Assembly: GCA_021158525.1 (NCBI GenBank)
Contig: JAGGUL010000091.1
Location: 1 to 33,143, forward strand
Source of the DNA: Candidatus Hydrothermota bacterium
Lineage (GTDB): Bacteria; Hydrothermota; Hydrothermia; B15-G9; DRBW01
Length of the DNA stretch: 33,143 nt
Direction: 5' to 3'
Made by a program: the position numbers and the translations under genes. Below are positions 1-7,263 of this stretch, piece after piece. Every line of letters starts with the position of its first letter. Within the stretch, counting starts at the first letter, position 1. The notes under the pieces are model-generated. The model searched no databases. It was not told where the DNA came from and worked only from the letters and a program-made list of their open reading frames with translations.

Positions 1-123
1 ATATCCGAATGTGCCGTAATTGGTGATTCTGAGCCACATCAGGCCGGCATCGTGGGGCGCGGAATGCCATATCGCCCCCAGAAAGGTAACCATCAAAGGC
101 AAGAGAACCATCGCTCTTTTCAT
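1..123 (-). CDS. N-terminus of a secreted protein (partial, runs off window)
   Basis: Only the first 41 codons are present; the gene continues beyond base 1. The protein begins with a signal peptide (MKRAMVLLPLMVTFLGAIWHS) followed by a segment reading 'GLMWLRITNYGTFGY'. In my experience a WxRxTNYGxxG opening is common at the mature N-terminus of large secreted proteins of FCB/WOR-3-like bacteria that end in a C-terminal sorting domain; that is family knowledge, not proof. The start is supported by an AGGAGAG ribosome-binding site that overlaps the stop of the upstream transglutaminase-like gene, 11 bases away, so the two are probably co-transcribed and translationally coupled. Function beyond 'exported protein' cannot be told from this fragment. 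Confidence 0.75.
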   Translation of the reverse strand, partial: MKRAMVLLPLMVTFLGAIWHSAPHDAGLMWLRITNYGTFGY

Positions 124-134
124 TTTCTCTCTCC

Positions 135-2348
135 TTATCTCACGATAACGAATTTTGCCACCCTTTCCTCCGGGCCAGCCTTGAGCCTCAAGAAGTAAAG
201 GCCGGAGGGCAGATTCAGATCGATGGGAATCCTGTGGTCCCCGCCGTCCATTTGTCCGTCAAGAATAGTTGACAGCTTCCTGCCCGAAACGTCATAGAGA
301 TCAAGAGAGACCCGGGAGCCTTCCCCACAGGAGAACTGAACCATCGCCTTTCCCCGCGAGAAAAGGGGCCTGACGGATAGCTCCGGGATCCTGGAATCCC
401 CGCGTACCTCTGCGACCTCCGTGAGCTTGTTCCGGTAAAGGGAAAGCCTAAGGTTCAGGCCGACGGAGGTCGTGAGGTTCTCCTCGTTCGAGATCACGAC
501 GAAATAGCTGCTGCCAGAGGGTCTTAATTTGACATCTATTACCGTGTCATCCGTGATTTTAGAGCCTACCAGAGCCCTGAAGGAGAGCCCCTCGGTGTAC
601 AAGGAGTAATTCGTCGAATCCATCACAAAGAGATATATGGAGCCGACGTCGCCGACTTTCTCACAGTAAGTGTGATAAAACCCCTCATCGCCGGTGTTTC
701 TCCTGGCGCGGGCGTAGCCGTGGAGTATCTCATATCGGAGGTCGACATCGATTTTAACCTTATACAGCGGAAACCCGCTTTCCTCCTGCGGCTCGAAGAT
801 AGGAAAGGTGGCGAAGTAGGGCAGTGCCACGGTCTTGTAGTAATGCCCGCCCGTCTGACTATAGGAGATGATCTGAATTATCCCCGAAGGATCTGAGGGG
901 TAGTCGCCGAGGGGTGAATTTACGTGAAAATAGAAATTCCGGAGGTTTCCGAGCTCGAAATACGCCCTGCCCAGCTCATCGGTAAATCCCCAGCAGGACA
1001 CTTCGTAACCCCCGTACCATCCCTCGCTATAGTGAAGTATCCTGGCACCGTCCACAGGCAGACCCCTGAGGTCCTCAACTTTGACGAAGAGAGAGCAGGT
1101 GTTGGAATAATGCCCCGTGACGGTTCTCACCAGTCCGTCGGACCTCCATTCCATGACTGAAGAGACCTCTTTGCCCCCGCCGTGGTCGTGATCATAGGCC
1201 GTTCGCGGGTCGTTTATGTGAGTAGCGCCGAATCCGAGATCCACCTGATACTCATGCCATCCCCCGTCGTAGAATTCGTTCCAGACGTGATCCTCTGCCA
1301 GCGTGAAGACCGAGGTCGTCGGTATCAGACAGGCCCTGCAGGCGGCTGCCAGCAGATCCTGGAGCTCACCGCAGTTCCCGTTGTGTTCGTGCGCTATGAC
1401 GTTGGGCTGAATCGGCCTGTTGCCCGATGCTGGCTCGGGAACCGTCCTCGAAGCCCAGTTCCCTATTATATCAAGGGCTGTCTGGGTCGAATCAAATTCC
1501 CTTCCGCCGGGAAATACCTGTGGAGTGTCGGTGACAACCCAGAGCAGCCTGGCGCTTCTGATTTTCTCCATGAGAAGGGGATATCCTGAATCGGCCTCAT
1601 ACAGAAGGTATTCGCGCCAGAATTTGTTGTAAACATATTCGTCCATGCGGGGCGACTCGTCGGAAAGCTGGGGATGAACGATGTAGAAGTAATAGTAATA
1701 GGGATCCAATTCCCTCTCCACTGTATCGCCTTCCACCTGAACTCTGTATCGCACTGTCGAATAATAATCGCCCCCAGGGCTGTCGTAATCGACTATATCG
1801 ACGAAATCCAGTGAGTCATCGTTTCTGTATAAAAGCTCCGCATTAACGAGCAGCAATTCAGGATCAAAGGTCGAATCCTGAAGGATCTCCGGGCTGACGT
1901 GGGCCACCGTAAAAGCAATTTCATCCCTGAACCTCTCTTCAGGCGGGTCTATGATCATCTGAGCATAGATTTCCTGATAGGTGGAATCAAGCCGCTGAAA
2001 GTTATCGAAAAGTTCATCTCTCACCCACCGAGGAGCAACGTTGAGAGCTTCGACGGCGAGAGGGACCAGCGCGGAGTCGGGCATATATGTCATGTTGATC
2101 TGGTCCCCGCGACCGACGGAAAAGGCCGCCCGTTCCTGTTGAGGCAAAAGGAGAGCAAGGTTCAAAGTGTCGCAGAGAACCCACTCGTATGTATCCTTCA
2201 CGCCCTCCTGGGGGCTCAATTCCAGTTGAACGGGCTCTTCATACGTCGTGGCGAGTTCTATTCCCCTTACTTCGGGGATCTTCCCGCCTGTGAAAACCGT
2301 CTTTCCGGGGATAGAAAGCAACTGAAGCGAAATTAACCAGGATATCAT
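135..2348 (-). CDS. Secreted transglutaminase-like protein with C-terminal sorting domain
   Basis: A 737-residue exported protein. A short hydrophobic N-terminus (residues 2-14) is a weak signal peptide. Residues about 285-385 hold a transglutaminase-like (papain-fold) core with the expected triad: Cys326 in 'GNCGELQDLL', His354 in 'EDHVWNEFYDGGWH' and Asp370 in 'YQVDLGFG'. Residues about 420-480 look like a carboxypeptidase-regulatory-type beta-sandwich. Residues 660-737 form a type IX-like C-terminal domain ('VSLDLYDVSGRKL ... PSGLYFLRL ... KFVIVR'). The fold suggests a protease or amidase/crosslinking activity on proteins outside the cell, but the substrate is unknown. ATG is preceded by GGGGAGG and a TTGTTA-17-TATAAT promoter. 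The downstream partial gene follows after 11 bases. Confidence 0.85.
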   Translation of the reverse strand: MISWLISLQLLSIPGKTVFTGGKIPEVRGIELATTYEEPVQLELSPQEGVKDTYEWVLCDTLNLALLLPQQERAAFSVGRGDQINMTYMPDSALVPLAVEALNVAPRWVRDELFDNFQRLDSTYQEIYAQMIIDPPEERFRDEIAFTVAHVSPEILQDSTFDPELLLVNAELLYRNDDSLDFVDIVDYDSPGGDYYSTVRYRVQVEGDTVERELDPYYYYFYIVHPQLSDESPRMDEYVYNKFWREYLLYEADSGYPLLMEKIRSARLLWVVTDTPQVFPGGREFDSTQTALDIIGNWASRTVPEPASGNRPIQPNVIAHEHNGNCGELQDLLAAACRACLIPTTSVFTLAEDHVWNEFYDGGWHEYQVDLGFGATHINDPRTAYDHDHGGGKEVSSVMEWRSDGLVRTVTGHYSNTCSLFVKVEDLRGLPVDGARILHYSEGWYGGYEVSCWGFTDELGRAYFELGNLRNFYFHVNSPLGDYPSDPSGIIQIISYSQTGGHYYKTVALPYFATFPIFEPQEESGFPLYKVKIDVDLRYEILHGYARARRNTGDEGFYHTYCEKVGDVGSIYLFVMDSTNYSLYTEGLSFRALVGSKITDDTVIDVKLRPSGSSYFVVISNEENLTTSVGLNLRLSLYRNKLTEVAEVRGDSRIPELSVRPLFSRGKAMVQFSCGEGSRVSLDLYDVSGRKLSTILDGQMDGGDHRIPIDLNLPSGLYFLRLKAGPEERVAKFVIVR

Positions 2349-2380
2349 TTTTTCCAGACCTCCCCTTAAGTGACATCTAC

Positions 2381-2409
2381 ATTATACTTCCAGGTCCTTC
2401 CCCTAACAA
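2381..2409 (-). promoter_or_regulatory. Sigma-70 promoter of the transglutaminase-like gene
   Basis: Reading on the minus strand, TTGTTA (2404-2409), a 17-base spacer, then the consensus TATAAT (2381-2386). The start codon lies 32 bases downstream with a GGGGAGG ribosome-binding site between, so the leader would be about 27 nt. Sequence match only. Confidence 0.6.
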
Positions 2410-2418
2410 GAAGTCGCT

Positions 2419-2634
2419 TTACCTGCTTTCCGTTTTTACCTTACCGAAATAATGGGCACACCGCCGGCAATAATGGGTTGGAGCATCGGCATATCTGAGA
2501 ACGCCCGCCAGCATGATCTCTCCCCTTTCGGCTTTCTCCATGTCTTCAGGCTTTGGGTCCCCGTAAACAATGGGTATAACCTGGTCCTTCTGTCCACATA
2601 AGGGACAGGAAGGTTTATCAGAAGATTCCGTCAT
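2419..2634 (-). CDS. Small zinc-ribbon protein
   Basis: A 71-residue protein with two metal-binding pairs, CPLCG near residues 10-14 and CRRC near the C-terminus ('HYCRRCAHYFG'), as in small zinc-ribbon proteins. No catalytic motif is visible and I do not recognise the family. A longer frame begins at 2691, but I choose the ATG at 2634. It has a GGGGG Shine-Dalgarno seven bases upstream, and a TTGTAT-17-TAAAAT promoter places the -10 box (2667-2672) inside the longer frame, so a transcript from it would begin near 2660, downstream of the longer start. It sits divergent from the LapA-like gene and upstream of the transglutaminase-like gene, which has its own promoter. Confidence 0.65.
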   Translation of the reverse strand: MTESSDKPSCPLCGQKDQVIPIVYGDPKPEDMEKAERGEIMLAGVLRYADAPTHYCRRCAHYFGKVKTESR

Positions 2635-2666
2635 TTTAGCCCCCTTTGAGCTGCTGCTCTTTTCCC

Positions 2667-2695
2667 ATTTTACACCCGCCGCTTCCGGCATACAA
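2667..2695 (-). promoter_or_regulatory. Promoter of the zinc-ribbon gene
   Basis: Minus strand: TTGTAT (2690-2695), 17-base spacer, TAAAAT (2667-2672). Expected start of transcription is near 2660, about 25 nt ahead of the chosen ATG at 2634. Confidence 0.5.
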
Positions 2696-2712
2696 GTTCT
2701 CAGAATTCCGTC

Positions 2713-2741
2713 TTGGAAAAATTCACCTCAAAGGTTATCCT
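2713..2741 (+). promoter_or_regulatory. Probable promoter of the LapA-like gene
   Basis: TTGGAA (2713-2718), 17-base spacer, TATCCT (2736-2741), followed by GGAGGG and the ATG at 2762. The -10 box is off consensus, so this is a moderate prediction. Confidence 0.4.
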
Positions 2742-2761
2742 TATAGAAAACGGAGGGAAAG

Positions 2762-3154
2762 ATGAGGTTTTCATTTGCGTGGATTATCCTGTATGTCATA
2801 ATAGGTGGACTTTTCCTCATGATCAACGGCGACCTGGCCCTGGCGAGATTCGACGTTAACCTGCTTTTTGGAAGGGCGGAAGTTCCTCTTCTGGCACTGT
2901 TTATCGCCTTCTCGGTCCTGTGGATGATAGTGCTGCTCCTCGTGGACGCCATGAAAGTCGATAATTTGAGCCGCGAGGTGGAAAAATTAAAGGCACAGCT
3001 TCACGATTTACAATCGGAGGAGATATCGGCTTTAAGGGGATATTTCGAGGCTCAGCTGCAGGAAGCGGCCGATGAAATCCTGGGAAGGATCGAAAACCTG
3101 GAGGGCATGCTCGAGAACTTCATGAAGGACACGGCTAATCCTGAATCCTCCTGA
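2762..3154 (+). CDS. LapA/DUF1049-like membrane protein with coiled coil
   Basis: A 130-residue inner-membrane protein. Two hydrophobic segments (about residues 5-22 and 43-62) flank a loop with 'NGDLALARFDVNLLFGRAEVPLLALF', the pattern of the LapA domain (DUF1049). The rest (about 65-125) is a charged heptad-rich coiled coil ('DNLSREVEKLKAQLHDLQ...'). LapA-domain proteins in proteobacteria help couple lipopolysaccharide assembly to envelope demand; whether that role applies here is unknown. GGAGGG lies seven bases before ATG. The 3' end overlaps the 3' end of murA on the opposite strand by 20 bases, a convergent overlap with no room for separate terminators. Confidence 0.7.
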   Translation: MRFSFAWIILYVIIGGLFLMINGDLALARFDVNLLFGRAEVPLLALFIAFSVLWMIVLLLVDAMKVDNLSREVEKLKAQLHDLQSEEISALRGYFEAQLQEAADEILGRIENLEGMLENFMKDTANPESS

Positions 3155-4394
3155 TATCGGCGCCCAGGCTCGAGAGCTTCTTTTCGAAGTCCTCGTATCC
3201 TCTGTCTAAGTGATAGATCCTGTCGATCAGAGTCTCTCCCCTGGCGATGAGCCCGGCCAGGACGAGGGCAGCGGAAGCCCTGAGATCGGAAGCCATCACC
3301 GGCGCGCCGGTCAAATGTTTCACTCCCTTTATGACAGCCGTGTCGCCCTCGACCTTTATATCGGCTCCCATTCTCTGAAGCTCAAAGGCATGTCTGAAAC
3401 GATCGGGATAAATTCCCTCTTTTATAATGCTCGTGCCGTCGGCCACCGTGAGCATCGCCATAAACTGGGCCTGCATATCCGTCGGGAAACCTGGATAGGG
3501 CGAGGTGTGAATCGTGAGAGGGAGGATTTTGCCGCCATTTGACACGGTGATCGTCCTATCTTCTTCCTCGACGGTAGCCCCGGCCTGCCTCAGCCGGTCG
3601 ATGACAGTCCTTATGTGATCGAGACAGGCTTCCCTGATCCTGACCTCACCCCCTGTCATAAAGGCGGCCACGGCGTATGTCCCCGCCTCTATCCTGTCGG
3701 GTATGATCCGGTATTCACCCGGCGAACGAAGGGCTTTTCCACCCCTCACGATTATCTCATCAGTGCCCTCGCCCTCTATATCGGCGCCGCACAGCTTGAG
3801 AAAATCGGCCAGGGCCACTATCTCCGGCTCCTTGGCTGCATTGGCGATAAGGGTCTCTCCTTCGGCGAAAGTGGCGGTCATCAACAGATGGGCCGTGGCC
3901 CCCACCGACTTCCTGTCAAAGGCGATCTCGACACCTTTGAGTTTCTTAACCTTGGCGTTGATGTAACCGTGCTCGAGCTTGATGGAAGCGCCCATGGCTT
4001 CGAGGCCGGAAATGTGAAAGTCCACAGGCCTGGGGCCAAAGGCACAACCTCCGGGCAGGGAGACGGAGGCCTTTCCCATTCTGGCGAGGAGAGGTCCCAG
4101 CACGTAGATGGAAGCCCTCATCTTCCTGACGATCTCGTAGGGAGCCGTGCTCGAGGTGAGATCTGACGTGTCCAGGGTCCACACTCCTTTTTCGAGGCGC
4201 TCCACCTTCGCACCGAGCAATCTGAGGAGCTCCGCCATGGTGAAAACATCCATGACATCGGGAACATTAAGAAGTCTGACCTCACCTTCGACGAGCAGGG
4301 AAGCTGCCATGATGGGGAGAACGGCGTTTTTGGCGCCGCTGACCCTGACCTCGCCCTTTAACCTGGCCCCACCTTTTATGAGGAATTTATCCAT
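3135..4394 (-). CDS. murA: UDP-N-acetylglucosamine 1-carboxyvinyltransferase
   Basis: MurA transfers enolpyruvate from PEP to UDP-GlcNAc in the cytoplasm, the first committed step of peptidoglycan synthesis. At 419 residues it is the usual length. Lys22 and Asn23 of 'SGAKNAVLP' are the conserved substrate-binding pair. 'SLPGGCAFGPRPVDFHISGLEAMGA' contains the catalytic, fosfomycin-sensitive cysteine, Cys117, so the enzyme is expected to be of the Cys (not Asp) type. No Shine-Dalgarno precedes the ATG. Instead TTGAAG-17-GATAAT ends seven bases before it, suggesting a leaderless mRNA. The upstream gap contains a hairpin-flanked repeat element. Confidence 0.97.
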   Translation of the reverse strand: MDKFLIKGGARLKGEVRVSGAKNAVLPIMAASLLVEGEVRLLNVPDVMDVFTMAELLRLLGAKVERLEKGVWTLDTSDLTSSTAPYEIVRKMRASIYVLGPLLARMGKASVSLPGGCAFGPRPVDFHISGLEAMGASIKLEHGYINAKVKKLKGVEIAFDRKSVGATAHLLMTATFAEGETLIANAAKEPEIVALADFLKLCGADIEGEGTDEIIVRGGKALRSPGEYRIIPDRIEAGTYAVAAFMTGGEVRIREACLDHIRTVIDRLRQAGATVEEEDRTITVSNGGKILPLTIHTSPYPGFPTDMQAQFMAMLTVADGTSIIKEGIYPDRFRHAFELQRMGADIKVEGDTAVIKGVKHLTGAPVMASDLRASAALVLAGLIARGETLIDRIYHLDRGYEDFEKKLSSLGADIRRIQD

Positions 4395-4401
4395 CGCCGA
4401 T

Positions 4402-4430
4402 ATTATCCTTCATCGGGGCTCCGGCTTCAA
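4402..4430 (-). promoter_or_regulatory. Promoter of murA, probably leaderless
   Basis: Minus strand: TTGAAG (4425-4430), 17-base spacer, GATAAT (4402-4407). Only seven bases separate the -10 box from the ATG at 4394, so transcription should begin at or next to the start codon. Confidence 0.55.
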
Positions 4431-4439
4431 GCTTTCGTG

Positions 4440-4462
4440 GTCCGTTGGGGAGTCCGTTGGGG
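4440..4462. repeat. Tandem 11-bp direct repeat
   Basis: GTCCGTTGGGG occurs at 4440-4450 and again at 4452-4462, with one base between. The second copy runs into the left arm of the first hairpin of the repeat element. It may be a slippage or insertion scar. Confidence 0.6.
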
Positions 4463-4750
4463 TCGGGTCGTGCAACCTGCACGACCCGACCCCATAAAAA
4501 CTCCATGAGGGACAAAGATTTAAAAAATATTTAACTGTGCGCATAATTTTTCCGGCCACTTTCAAGAGGGGTAAAACTGTCGTATCCATTCCGCCACAAC
4601 GGATACAGGAGATTATAGGTGCATCGCCAATCCATTGTCTCACAATGAAAAGAGAGAGCGTGCGTCATGCACGCGGGGGCATGCTACAACCTCTTGAGCT
4701 TCAAATAATTACCTGGGGTCGGGCCGTGCAACTTGCACGGCCCGACCCCA
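4459..4750 (+). mobile_element. Hairpin-flanked repeat element, copy 1 (REP/MITE-like)
   Basis: A unit of about 290 bases fills the gap between murA and the PPDK regulator. Each end is a perfect hairpin with 16-bp arms (GGGGTCGGG-T/C-CGTGCA and its complement) around a 3-base loop: 4459-4493 (loop ACC) and 4715-4749 (loop ACT). The interior has further small hairpins: GTATCC 4582-4587 with GGATAC 4601-4606, ATTGT 4634-4638 with ACAAT 4642-4646, and GCGTGC 4658-4663 with GCACGC 4669-4674. The reverse complement of 23135-23423 aligns along the whole length, by eye close to four fifths identical. No convincing protein is encoded, so this is a non-coding dispersed repeat, possibly mobilised in trans by a Y1/REP-associated transposase; that enzyme is not in the window. 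Confidence 0.75.
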
Positions 4751-4772
4751 AAAATTTTTTCAAAAAATTTTT
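4750..4772. repeat. A/T perfect palindrome
   Basis: AAAAATTTTTT, one C, then its exact complement (4750-4772), directly after the right hairpin of the repeat element and reaching into the stop codon of the PPDK regulator gene. It could be an intrinsically bent insertion site or help form a terminator. Confidence 0.5.
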
Positions 4773-5589
4773 ATCTCTCTCTGCGGAGGCCGATGGTCTC
4801 CATGATAAGGGTTGCCGATTCCTCTATGGACTTGGAAGTAACGTCGATAACCTTTATGCCTATCTTCCTGAATAGGTCCAGGCTGTACTCTATCTCCCTC
4901 CGTATCTCGTGAAGGTCCACGTAGTCGGAATCCTGAGGCATCCTGAGCCTCTCCGCCCGAGCCTGCCTTATGGCCAAGAGCCTCTCCGGCCGGATCTTGA
5001 GCCCCACGATCTTCCCACGGTCCGTCTCGTAAACCTGAGGCGGCAGCGGGAGATCCCTGACCACGGGCACATTGGCAACGCGAAATCCCCTGTACGCGAG
5101 GTAGATGCTGATGGGAGTCTTGGAAGTCCTGGAGACCCCGAGGAGCACCAGATCGGCCTCGGGAATCGTCTCGGGGTGCCTTCCGTCGTCGTGCTTCACG
5201 GTGAAGTCGATGGCCTCTATCCTCTGAAAATAGGCCTCGTCGAGGTGTCGGAAGAGGCCTGGAACAGCCATGGGGGAGATCTTCAGGAGATCGGTGAGCC
5301 TCGTGAGAACGGGCCCCAGTATGTCGATTGTGGGCACCGCCTTTTTCATTCCCTCCTCGAGCATCTTCTTCCTGAGCTCCGGGATCACTATGGTGAAAAC
5401 TATGATGCCCCTGTCCTTCCTGGCCTCATCAACGATCTGGATGACCTCATCGGGATCGCGCACATACTGGACCTTGTGCACGACGACATCGGTGGTGTCG
5501 AACTGCGTCAATGCGGCCTGTACTACGAGCTCCGCGGTCCTCCCCGTGGCATCGGATACGACGAATATGTGTCTCATCCTCGGTACCAT
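4771..5589 (-). CDS. Pyruvate,phosphate dikinase / PEP synthase regulatory protein (DUF299)
   Basis: A 272-residue bifunctional kinase/phosphorylase of the PDRP/PSRP family. It switches pyruvate,phosphate dikinase or PEP synthase off by ADP-dependent phosphorylation of a threonine and on by phosphate-dependent dephosphorylation. Typical features are the N-terminal 'HIFVVSDATGRTAE' and the P-loop 'GVSRTSKTPISIYLA' at residues 151-165. The target enzyme is not in this window, so PPDK versus PpsA cannot be decided. Two starts are possible. ATG at 5589 sits six bases after the -10 box of a palindromic divergent promoter (leaderless); ATG at 5577 (MRHIFV) fits the family N-terminus and has only a weak AGG. 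I keep 5589. Confidence 0.92.
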   Translation of the reverse strand: MVPRMRHIFVVSDATGRTAELVVQAALTQFDTTDVVVHKVQYVRDPDEVIQIVDEARKDRGIIVFTIVIPELRKKMLEEGMKKAVPTIDILGPVLTRLTDLLKISPMAVPGLFRHLDEAYFQRIEAIDFTVKHDDGRHPETIPEADLVLLGVSRTSKTPISIYLAYRGFRVANVPVVRDLPLPPQVYETDRGKIVGLKIRPERLLAIRQARAERLRMPQDSDYVDLHEIRREIEYSLDLFRKIGIKVIDVTSKSIEESATLIMETIGLRRER

Positions 5590-5595
5590 GGAATT

Positions 5596-5657
5596 TAGAT
5601 AAGGGAAAGGGCGGCGCGGGTCAACCTTTTGACCCGCGCCGCCCGGGGCAAGATAAT
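5596..5657. promoter_or_regulatory. Back-to-back divergent promoters built on a perfect palindrome
   Basis: Bases 5609-5644 are a perfect inverted repeat (16-bp GC-rich arms GGGCGGCGCGGGTCAA, loop CCTT). Each arm supplies a TTGACC -35 box pointing outward. Plus strand: TTGACC 5629-5634, 17-base spacer, GATAAT 5652-5657, ATG at 5665. Minus strand: TTGACC 5619-5624, 17-base spacer, TATCTA 5596-5601, ATG at 5589. Both -10 boxes lie 6-7 bases from the start codons, and neither gene has a good ribosome-binding site. The palindrome lies between divergent genes, so it is not a terminator and is more likely an operator. Confidence 0.6.
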
Positions 5658-5664
5658 TACATAG

Positions 5665-6066
5665 ATGAAAAAATTGAGAGGTGCCATAGCGATTCTTTTC
5701 CTCTTATTTTCGAGTTGCACCCTCTCCGAAAGGCTTCCCTCACTGGAAATAGGGAGGTACAAAAGCAAATCCTACGCCCTCAAAGAAGACTCTCAGGTAA
5801 AACCTGTATCGATCGCGAGGAAAACCATAGAGAAACACCTCGAGGACCTGAAAGTCGAGGCCGAGAAGCTCTCGGGCTTCGAGCTGGAGGGATTCAGGTA
5901 CATCTACACGTCCGTCGACAGCGTCAACGACGTCCTGATCCTGCGTTACTTCTCGCCCCTCCGAAAGAGGGATAAGTTCTACGCTGGCGTTCAGATTCAG
6001 GCCTTGGTTGATCCCCAAAACGGGGAAATCATCAAACTTCTCCTCTCGAAGGTCCCCTACGAGTGA
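5665..6066 (+). CDS. Small lipoprotein of unknown function
   Basis: A 133-residue putative lipoprotein. 'MKKLRGAIAILFLLFSSC' is a signal peptide with a lipobox (LFSSC, Cys18), so the mature protein should be membrane-anchored. The remainder is a soluble alpha/beta domain ending 'YAGVQIQALVDPQNGEIIKLLLSKVPYE', which resembles a small repeated secretion/PepSY-like fold, but I do not recognise the family. It is expressed divergently from the PPDK regulator through the shared palindromic promoter. No Shine-Dalgarno is present and the ATG lies seven bases after the -10 box, so the mRNA is probably leaderless. Confidence 0.75.
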   Translation: MKKLRGAIAILFLLFSSCTLSERLPSLEIGRYKSKSYALKEDSQVKPVSIARKTIEKHLEDLKVEAEKLSGFELEGFRYIYTSVDSVNDVLILRYFSPLRKRDKFYAGVQIQALVDPQNGEIIKLLLSKVPYE

Positions 6067-6345
6067 TCCTCACAATCGGGGGATTTCCGTAGCACCTAAA
6101 ACCTCGTCACCGACAGAAAAACGGAATACCCCATCTATCTTCACAGGACATCAAAAATTTGCCGATCTTCTCCCTCGCCCTAAAGGGCAGGCCGTCGATG
6201 TAATGTTCCCATCGACAACTTCGAGGGCATAGCCCGGCTCTGATCCCTGTCCTGAAATCGACCGGTTACAGGCCAGATTATCTATTCCTTGAGGAACAAA
6301 AAGCGACCTCTTGCCTCTCCGCACATAGTATATTAAACTTGCAGA
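6067..6345. other. Non-coding gap before galT
   Basis: I see no supported gene in these 279 bases. A 66-codon minus-strand frame (6151-6351) has no ribosome-binding site and overlaps the galT start. A small GCCCT-AA-AGGGC palindrome lies near 6178-6189. TATTAA at 6331-6336 could be a -10 box for galT, but no good -35 box is at the right distance. Confidence 0.4.
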
Positions 6346-7263
6346 GTGCACGAGATCAGGGCTGAGCCGATAGAGAACAGCTGGATTCTCCTATGTGAAA
6401 ACAGGTCAAAAAGACCCCTCGGAGCTGACGATCGCTGTCCTTTCTGTCCTGGAAGAGAGGCAATGACGCCGCCGGAGATCTTCGCCATAAGGGAAGGACC
6501 GCCCGACGGGCCGGGCTGGAGGATCAGGGTCATCCCCAACAAGTATCCGGCCGTGGATCTGCCCGACCTGAAAACCCCTCATGAGATAGTGATCGAGACG
6601 CCCGATCACAACGCCGACATTCCTGATTATCCGGCAGAACACCTGAGGGACCTCCTGCTCGTCTTCAGGAAACGACTCAAAGAGATGAGCTCAAAAAAGG
6701 ACGTGAAATACGTTCAGCTCTTCCGAAACAAGGGAGCCCGGGCTGGTGCCTCGATCTTTCACCCCCACACTCAGATACTGGCACTGCCCTTCATTCCGAA
6801 GCGGATAAAAAGCGAGCTGGAGTTCATCAGGGCGGAGGGCCTCGACTTCGAGAGAGATGAGGGCACGCGAACGGTCGCTCTGGAGGGGGATTTTATCGCC
6901 TTCGCCCCCTACTTCTCGCGCTTCCCCTTCGAGACCTGGGTGGTGCCTCGAAAAAGGCGGCCCGATTTCGCCCAGACCGAGGAGAAAGAGCTTCTCCCTC
7001 TGGCGCTTCTCCTCAAAAAGGTGATCTCAGCCCTGAAAAACATTCTGGGGGAGATCCCCTATAATCTGATCCTGCACACCCTGAAGGACCGCGATTTTCA
7101 CTGGCATTTTGAGATTTTGCCCCGTTACGAGGGGCTTGCGGGCTTCGAAGTGGCCACCGGGGTTTACATGAACAGCAAGAGCCCCGAAAGGGCCGCTTCC
7201 GAGCTCAGAGCTGCAATAAAGGAGGAGTCCGATGAGAGAAGAGATAGTCAAACTTCTGACTGA
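6346..7263 (+). CDS. galT: Galactose-1-phosphate uridylyltransferase (GalT family)
   Basis: A 305-residue enzyme of the Leloir pathway that exchanges UMP between UDP-glucose and galactose-1-phosphate in the cytoplasm. It has the N-terminal 'EIRAEPIENSWILLCENRSKRP' pattern, the metal-binding pair CPFC (31-34) and the active-site HPHTQ (139-143, nucleophile His141) preceded by 'FRNKGARAGASIF'. The second half has 'HWHFEILPRYEGLAGFEVATGVYMN', the other family signature. Canonical GalT reads HPHSQ, so Thr for Ser is a mild variation also seen in bacterial members that use other sugar or nucleotide partners. The start is GTG with no clear ribosome-binding site. Its 3' end overlaps the next gene by 32 bases. 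No galK or galE is nearby. Confidence 0.9.
   Translation: MHEIRAEPIENSWILLCENRSKRPLGADDRCPFCPGREAMTPPEIFAIREGPPDGPGWRIRVIPNKYPAVDLPDLKTPHEIVIETPDHNADIPDYPAEHLRDLLLVFRKRLKEMSSKKDVKYVQLFRNKGARAGASIFHPHTQILALPFIPKRIKSELEFIRAEGLDFERDEGTRTVALEGDFIAFAPYFSRFPFETWVVPRKRRPDFAQTEEKELLPLALLLKKVISALKNILGEIPYNLILHTLKDRDFHWHFEILPRYEGLAGFEVATGVYMNSKSPERAASELRAAIKEESDERRDSQTSD

Noticed and set aside
4410-4643. Minus-strand reading frame through the repeat element, and its counterpart at 22993-23307
   Set aside because: The frames run through the hairpins (giving 'VGSCRLHDPTP' in both), the two copies are not kept in the same frame along the core, and there is no ribosome-binding site. They are artefacts of a non-coding repeat.
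4459-4750. CRISPR array from repeated GC-rich hairpins
   Set aside because: Only two hairpins per locus, more than 200 bases apart, with a homologous core between them and no spacer-like units.
6151-6351. 66-codon minus-strand frame upstream of galT, with a second frame following it
   Set aside because: No ribosome-binding site, overlaps the galT start, no recognisable motif, and joining it to the next frame needs a frameshift. At most a gene remnant.
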